From Cladobotryum mycophilum (Eukaryota; Ascomycota; Sordariomycetes; Hypocreales; Hypocreaceae): DNA of 64,000 nt. Under the pieces are notes generated by a model. The model saw only the letters and a program-made list of their open reading frames with translations, was not told the origin of the DNA and made no database searches. Position numbers and translations under genes: made by a program. The number at the start of each line of letters is the position of its first letter. Position 1 is the stretch's first letter. Below, in pieces: positions 59,062 through 64,000 of this stretch. Location of the stretch: contig JAVFKD010000015.1 of NCBI GenBank assembly GCA_036429605.1, positions 2,999,421 through 3,063,420 of the forward strand, written 5' to 3'.

Positions 59062-62000
59062 CTACTCTTCTAAAAACCAGCTTCGCGTACAGATCTTCGT
59101 GCTAGTAAGGAAGCCTATTAGGGCTTCCTTTCCTAGTTTTGTTGTGAAGAGCTTCTGTAACGTTAGCTGGGCTCCTGGCCCTAAGGCCTTCTGCAGGGCC
59201 TTTCTAGGCCCTTGGTATCTGCTACAGCGTAGCAGCAGGTGTTGCGTTGTGTGTCGTTGGCTACATCTACAGCGGTCATCAGGGAGGTTCTTTATGGCTT
59301 TTTGATAGCTTTTAAGATACCCTATCCCTAGTTTTAGCTGGATATAGGCTGACTGGGTTGATCTCGGTCCCTTGACTAGGTTAGCTTTTAGCGAAAAGCT
59401 AAGGTTATCTTGAGCTATCCTGCGGTATTGGGTGCCTAGGCCTCTCGCTCTCTGGCCTGTCTCCTCTCTCATCTCTTCACTGGCCCAGCTAGTCTGCCAC
59501 TGCTGTACTATGACTTTTCTTATCTTCCGGTTTAGGTAGCTAAGAGAGGCGTATGGGCGGCCTCTATACGAGGCTTCTAGCCCTTTCTTAGCTAACTGAT
59601 CAGCTATTTCATTCCCTGGGATCCCTGTGTGGCTGGGTACCCAGGCAACTGTAATAGCTATGCTTTGCTGTGATAGGAGGTGCAGCTGAGCCCGGATTCT
59701 GTAACTAATCTCTCCAGGGCCTTTGATCTTCATTATAGCTGCTTGGCTGTCAACAAAGATATAGGCTGTTGGTTGGTTTGTCCTGGATAATAGTAGGGCA
59801 TCTAGGACCTTAGAGATTGCTATAAGCTCGGCATCAGCTACTTCTATGTAAGGTCCTAGGTTCCAGAATCTTGCTACTCTCGCTGTTTTCGCTGCTTCAG
59901 TTTGCCGGCTTGGGCTGTCTTCATAGTATGCACATGAGTTAGTGCTAGTACCTTTATGAGTACCCTGCGAGCCGTCTGTATAGAAGGCTCGGTAGTTATC
60001 AAAGGTAAGGTCTTCTAGTAACTGTAGGTGTTGCTTTTTGGCTTCCTTCTTGGAGGCTTGGCTGATTAGAATAGTAGCTTTAGGTTCCTTATTCCAAGGG
60101 GCCTGCCAAACTAAATCTTGTCTTTCTATTCTCTCATACTTTCCAATAGCTTTATCAAGGCTAGCTAATAACCTAGTGAGTTGTGTTGGTGCAGCTGTAC
60201 TAGTTATGGCTAATCGGATTGGGTGGGTTTCTGAGAGGGTTTGAGTGCGGAGGCCGTACTTAAGGCAGGCTTTTTGGAGTCTAACTTCAACCGGGGGGAT
60301 AGCTGCTTCCAGTTCCAGTGCCTTATAAGGGGACCTCTTGAAGGCCCCTAGTATCCTGGCTAGGGCAAGGTTCTGTAGCTGTTGGAGTTGGTAGATGAGG
60401 TTTTTTTGTCCTGGTCCCTTGTACCAAAGAGGGACTCCATAATCTACTATAGAGCTTATGCAAGCTATATACAGCAGCCGTAGGGCTCGTGCAGGTAGCC
60501 CGTGTTGCGTATTGCCTAGCCTCTGAAGGCCCTGGAAGGCTTTGGTAGCCTGTTCGAGCTTTTCTGTTACGTGGTGTTTGAAGTTGAGTTGGTAGTCTAG
60601 CCAGACCCCTAGCCATTTGACCAGTGGTTTAGGCTTAACCGCTAGATTAGCTACAGTAAGCCCCTCTGTTATTGGTCGGCGTTGTCTTGCAAAGTGGATA
60701 AGCTCGGTTTTGCCTGGGTCAAACTGGACCCCTTGAGGTTCTGCTTCCCCGATAAGCTTGGCTACTATAGTCTCTAGAGCCCTACAGTTCTGATAGGCTG
60801 ATCTTGATGATACAGACAGGCTAAAGTCATCGATATAGCTAAGCTGAAAGGCCTGATCTGCTATTATATCTCTAATATAGATTAGAAACAAAATAGGAGA
60901 TATAGGTGATCCTTGTGGGATCCCTATAGCTATGTCTGTTAGCTGCTGTATTTGGCCATCAAAGGCTAGCTGGATTTTCCTATTTGATAGAAAGGAATCA
61001 ACCCAGCTAATAAGGGTTTTAGGAAGGTCTAGCCTTTCTAGTATCCCTAATAGCTTTGGCTTTGATACATGATCAAAGGCGCCCTTGATGTCTAGGAACA
61101 GGGTTGTAACTACTGTCTGGTTGGCAGCTTTTCTTGATAGCTGCTGGCTTTCGATGTAGTTCGTAAGTAAGAGAACTGTATCAACAGCTGATCTCTGTTT
61201 CCGGCCACCAAGTTGGGTTGGGTTTAGAAGGTCTTGTGTGGAAGCTAGATAGCTTAGTCTGCTTGCAACTATCTTTTCTAAGACCTTTCCTAGGCAGTTA
61301 AGCAAGGCTATAACTCTATACGCCTTTGGGCTACTGTAGTCTAGCTTATTGGCCTTTGGAAGGATGATTCCAATCGCTTCTCTCCAACTAACTGGCTGAT
61401 ACCCTACTGTGAATAAGGCCTGATAAGCTTTATTTAACAGGGTTGGTACCGCCGAGTAAGTCTTCTGTATTAGGAGGAAGTTAATTGTATCAGGGCCTGG
61501 GGCTTTCTTGTTAGAGGATGAAAAGATAGCCCGTTGGACCTCTATATCCTCTAGCTTTGGCCATTTCCAGTAAGTCCTTTCGGGTGTAGGTCTTATTGGT
61601 TCTTCTTGACTGGCTATGGATAGCTTTTGAAAGCTATTTTCTAGCTGCTGTAGTTGATGTCTTGAGGTCCTAGTTGGTCTTGTAGTTGGTCTTGTGCTTG
61701 ATTTAGGTACTGCCTTAGCTGTAGACCGTAAGTCTAGCCAATCTGCCGATTTGGATCTCGGCCGGCTGGGGATTTGAACCTCTATTTTTGACCTTCTAGC
61801 CGATTCGGCGTGGCTAACAGCAGGGGTGGGGAACAGTGTCTGTAAAAAGGCTATGCATTTCTCCTCGAAGGTCTGAGCCTGTTGTTGCTGGTCTTCTTTA
61901 GTATATGTAATACTAGGAAGGCTGCTATTCTGGCGTGCCTTGGTGTATTTGTATGCCTTATAGATGTCTGTGGTCACAGCTTCCTCAAGAAAGCTATTCC

Positions 62001-63144
62001 AGTGGGCTCTCTTTATAGCTCGTAGAGCTAGGTTATAGCTATTACGAGCTTCTTTCCAGATCGCTAGGGTTATTGCCGTTGGGCCTGCCTTGTACAGTCG
62101 TGTAGCTCTGTTTAAAGCTTTCCGTAGGTCCTTCAGCTCGTCGTTCCACCAGGGCTTAGAGCGTTCAGAGGGTCTTTGCCTAGCTATAGCTAGTTCAGCT
62201 GCTTCTAGGATAGTATCTCTGAGGAGGTTAGCTATCTCATCCCAACTAGAGGTGCCGATTAGCTGATCTATCTGAGCAAGGGCTCTGGGCTCTGCTCTGG
62301 TTAACAATTTGCTATAGGCCTTCCAGTCGGCTTTCTTATAGTTAAACAATGGTTGTCTTGTTTGATACAAGCGGCTTGTTCCTAGAGGCCTTGATACATA
62401 GGCTTCAAAGGTAAGAGCCTCGTGGTCAGAGCCAGTTGCTGGTGCGGCTTGCCAGTTACCCCAGCTAAGGGCTTGGAAGCCTATGCTAAAAGCTAGATCT
62501 ATTACAGAAGGTCTCCGTAGGTTCTCTCTGTGATAGGTACCGCCGAGCTTTATAGCCTTACTAGTATCAACCAATAAGGTAGCCTGCTGGCTATCAAGCC
62601 ACTGGACTAGGCTATTAGCTCGGGCTGTTGGCTTGGCCTGAGTGTTCCAGCGAGTGTGGTGAAGGTTGAAATCTCCTGCTAGGATAGAAGGTTGTTTAAG
62701 CCTGCCTATTGGGAAAAGTGATCGTTCAATTGTATGTAGGCCTTGTTGATTGGCCTGTTGACTAGCTTGTTGGGGTTGTTCATTGTATAGGTTGATTAAG
62801 AGGAATGGTTCAATGCCTAGTATCTCAATAGCTAGGATATCAGGATCGTTGAAGAGGTCGTAGCGGGGTGTAAACTCTAGCTGGCTAGCTTTTCTAACAT
62901 ATGATAAGACTCTAGGTCTACTTTTTATGCTTGAGGGGCTAGAGCCAGGTTGTGGTGTAATAAGGTTATATGCTGTGTGTTCTAGTGCAATCCAGTTACC
63001 TGTTTCCTTATTTCTAGAGCAGTAGGGTTCCTGAAGCATGATAATATCAGCCTTGGCTTCTAAAGCTAGCTGTAGGGCTGTGTGGTGTACTGTGTCGGTT
63101 CTGTGTGTGTTATGTTGGAAGATCTTGAGATAGCTTTCTAGCAT
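59062..63144 (-). CDS. LINE ORF2: endonuclease, reverse transcriptase, RNase H
   Basis: A 1360-residue polyprotein with no stop or frameshift. The APE-like endonuclease occupies about residues 8-250, with LQEP (Glu39), GDFN (157-160) and SDH (239-241). Reverse transcriptase spans about 510-860: KKAPGPDTIN, TLFLDIKGAFD (catalytic Asp685), IPQGSPISP and YIDD at 770-773. RNase H spans about 1050-1190: YTDGS (Asp1057), ADAELIAI (Glu1106), VDSQAA (Asp1132) and WVPSHTGIPGNEIAD (Asp1181). The C-terminus has a Cys/His cluster (CRC at 1292-1294, His1302, Cys1307). All catalytic residues are present, so the protein could nick target DNA, prime reverse transcription and remove RNA. The ATG at 63144 overlaps the ORF1 stop in ATGCTAG, suggesting translation by termination-reinitiation. 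Confidence 0.95.
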   Translation of the reverse strand: MLESYLKIFQHNTHRTDTVHHTALQLALEAKADIIMLQEPYCSRNKETGNWIALEHTAYNLITPQPGSSPSSIKSRPRVLSYVRKASQLEFTPRYDLFNDPDILAIEILGIEPFLLINLYNEQPQQASQQANQQGLHTIERSLFPIGRLKQPSILAGDFNLHHTRWNTQAKPTARANSLVQWLDSQQATLLVDTSKAIKLGGTYHRENLRRPSVIDLAFSIGFQALSWGNWQAAPATGSDHEALTFEAYVSRPLGTSRLYQTRQPLFNYKKADWKAYSKLLTRAEPRALAQIDQLIGTSSWDEIANLLRDTILEAAELAIARQRPSERSKPWWNDELKDLRKALNRATRLYKAGPTAITLAIWKEARNSYNLALRAIKRAHWNSFLEEAVTTDIYKAYKYTKARQNSSLPSITYTKEDQQQQAQTFEEKCIAFLQTLFPTPAVSHAESARRSKIEVQIPSRPRSKSADWLDLRSTAKAVPKSSTRPTTRPTRTSRHQLQQLENSFQKLSIASQEEPIRPTPERTYWKWPKLEDIEVQRAIFSSSNKKAPGPDTINFLLIQKTYSAVPTLLNKAYQALFTVGYQPVSWREAIGIILPKANKLDYSSPKAYRVIALLNCLGKVLEKIVASRLSYLASTQDLLNPTQLGGRKQRSAVDTVLLLTNYIESQQLSRKAANQTVVTTLFLDIKGAFDHVSKPKLLGILERLDLPKTLISWVDSFLSNRKIQLAFDGQIQQLTDIAIGIPQGSPISPILFLIYIRDIIADQAFQLSYIDDFSLSVSSRSAYQNCRALETIVAKLIGEAEPQGVQFDPGKTELIHFARQRRPITEGLTVANLAVKPKPLVKWLGVWLDYQLNFKHHVTEKLEQATKAFQGLQRLGNTQHGLPARALRLLYIACISSIVDYGVPLWYKGPGQKNLIYQLQQLQNLALARILGAFKRSPYKALELEAAIPPVEVRLQKACLKYGLRTQTLSETHPIRLAITSTAAPTQLTRLLASLDKAIGKYERIERQDLVWQAPWNKEPKATILISQASKKEAKKQHLQLLEDLTFDNYRAFYTDGSQGTHKGTSTNSCAYYEDSPSRQTEAAKTARVARFWNLGPYIEVADAELIAISKVLDALLLSRTNQPTAYIFVDSQAAIMKIKGPGEISYRIRAQLHLLSQQSIAITVAWVPSHTGIPGNEIADQLAKKGLEASYRGRPYASLSYLNRKIRKVIVQQWQTSWASEEMREETGQRARGLGTQYRRIAQDNLSFSLKANLVKGPRSTQSAYIQLKLGIGYLKSYQKAIKNLPDDRCRCSQRHTTQHLLLRCSRYQGPRKALQKALGPGAQLTLQKLFTTKLGKEALIGFLTSTKICTRSWFLEE

Positions 63145-64000
63145 GAGATGGCCTTATAAGTCTCGCAGTCTGTGCTATTTGCCTGGTGGTTACCCATGCA
63201 GTTGGCACATTTGGGTTCCTGGTGTTGGCAGCTAGAGCTGGCCTTGCAGCTAGGGCAGCTGTGGTTCTTTGTGTTATGACTACCAGCACATATAGCACAT
63301 TTGTAGGCCTTTCGGCAGCTCCCAGAGTCATGGTTAAAGCCTAAGCAACGGAAGCACTGGGTCTTAGTTGTATAGGCTCTGTACGGGACTACTTTAGTTC
63401 TAACCCCAGCTATATATAATCCTTGCTTTTTGCTATACTTACTGTATGCTTCTGTTGGTACTGCAAATACTACTGAGCCGGCTTTTTGTTCCTCGGATGG
63501 TGTTTTAAGCCATCTGGGTTGGCCAATAGTCTTGATTGGGTTAAAGGTTTCTGTTTCTTCCTGGAAGATACTAAGGATATCTAGTTCTTCTAGGATTGGT
63601 ACCCCATGAGCTACTAGTTTGATCCATTTGGTGGGGGCCTCGGCTAGTTTGATCGGGTAGTCTTGGAAGGTCTTTTCCAAGAGGTCTTGTTGGGTGAGAA
63701 GGTTGCTGGCTAGCTGAGCTGATGTGGCTGTGATAACTATGTTATTTCTAGCTGATTGCTGTACACTAGCTATGCTCTTGGCTCCAAGAGCTTGGTTTAG
63801 CTTGTTCCTTAGTGTAATCGAGGGCAGTGGTTTTTGGAAGCTATATCCGGTTTCTAGCTTGAGAACAACTTGTAGGTCTGTTTTCCTAGGATTCTGAGGT
63901 GCTGTTTTAGCTGCTATAGGTTCCTTAGCTGCTGTGGGTTCCTTGGCTGCTATAGTTCTTTTTGGGGTTTGTTCTGCCCATTGGCTGTTTTCTAGGCCCT
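63138..64000 (-). CDS. LINE ORF1: Gag-like nucleic-acid-binding protein, N-terminus outside window
   Basis: The frame is open from the window edge to TAG at 63140-63138, at least 286 residues. Near the C-terminus are CCHC zinc knuckles: CFRCLGFNHDSGSC fits CX2CX4HX4C exactly, followed by looser ones (CAICAGSHNTKNHSC and CANCMGNHQANSTDC). Upstream is a region with SFQKPLPSITLRNKLN and an Ala/Lys/Pro-rich repeat (KEPTAAKEPIAAK). An in-frame ATG at 63680 is not the true start, because the frame runs further upstream without a stop. ORF1 proteins of LINEs coat the RNA and assist integration. It ends 7 nt inside ORF2. Confidence 0.88.
   Translation of the reverse strand, partial: GLENSQWAEQTPKRTIAAKEPTAAKEPIAAKTAPQNPRKTDLQVVLKLETGYSFQKPLPSITLRNKLNQALGAKSIASVQQSARNNIVITATSAQLASNLLTQQDLLEKTFQDYPIKLAEAPTKWIKLVAHGVPILEELDILSIFQEETETFNPIKTIGQPRWLKTPSEEQKAGSVVFAVPTEAYSKYSKKQGLYIAGVRTKVVPYRAYTTKTQCFRCLGFNHDSGSCRKAYKCAICAGSHNTKNHSCPSCKASSSCQHQEPKCANCMGNHQANSTDCETYKAISC

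Larger units (their letters stand above)
58824..64000 (-). mobile_element. LINE D, intact non-LTR retrotransposon (Tad-like), 5' end outside window
   Basis: It runs on the minus strand from the window edge to a 16-nt T run at 58824-58839 (its poly(A) tail). It has an uninterrupted ORF2, an ORF1 open to the window edge and a 3' UTR of about 220 nt. Base composition is normal and there is no RIP signature, unlike its relatives A, B and C. It sits inside LINE C, so it is the youngest recognisable LINE here. APE-type endonuclease, RT, RNase H and ORF1 zinc knuckles together fit the fungal Tad clade. Confidence 0.88.

Noticed and set aside
1..64000. tRNA, 5S rRNA, CRISPR or secondary-metabolite cluster
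   Set aside because: By eye I found no B-box with a matching cloverleaf, no 5S-like sequence, no spaced direct-repeat array and no PKS, NRPS or terpene synthase gene. A covariance-model scan would be decisive for the RNAs.

Overview
The window looks like nuclear DNA of a filamentous ascomycete (Pezizomycotina, probably a sordariomycete). The genes have short GT-AG introns of about 50-100 nt with CTAAC/CTGAC-type branch sites, AUGs sit in fungal contexts, the protein families are fungal, and the right-hand third is an AT-rich block of retrotransposons carrying the C-to-T/G-to-A signature of repeat-induced point mutation (RIP).

Layout. 1-24.6 kb is a gene-bearing arm. It holds a TAG-interrupted hypothetical gene (971), a small two-exon gene (2405), a double-domain PLP decarboxylase-like protein on the minus strand (3003-6215), a DUF3292-type membrane protein (9826-11896), a NAD-binding epimerase-like protein (12804-14024), a metallo-beta-lactamase-fold protein (14854-15791), a small serine-rich protein (minus, 16173-16922), a BTB protein (21431-22706) and an archaemetzincin (23109-24562). 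24.6-36.1 kb and 38-43 kb are gene-poor and full of microsatellites and polypurine/polypyrimidine tracts; between them lies one conserved Ser/Pro-rich protein (36149-37938). At 42967-43851, on the edge of the AT-rich block, a DUF1264 (oil-body-associated type) gene is recognisable but broken.

43.9-64 kb is a nested transposon graveyard. An old plus-strand LINE (A) is split by a second LINE (B) flanked by a 14-bp target-site duplication. LINE B is itself split by a Fot1/pogo-type DNA transposon (TA duplication, terminal inverted repeats). The 3' part of LINE A carries an unmutated solo-LTR-like insertion. Two palindromic AT-rich elements follow, then a mutated minus-strand LINE 3' end (C). Finally comes a fully open LINE of the same family (D) with an uninterrupted 1360-codon EN-RT-RNase H ORF2 and an overlapping ORF1 that runs off the window.

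Two patterns cut across the features. Six breaks in five otherwise well-preserved genes are each repaired by adding one base to a G or C run of 5-6, which points to homopolymer undercalls in the assembly rather than six true mutations. Separately, two genes carry in-frame TAG codons at places compatible with CAG-to-TAG change, and one of them borders the RIP block. I found no operon, secondary-metabolite cluster, CRISPR array, rRNA or convincing tRNA. The genes appear functionally unrelated to one another. The most notable biology is the layered transposon record with an intact, un-RIPed LINE next to its RIPed relatives.
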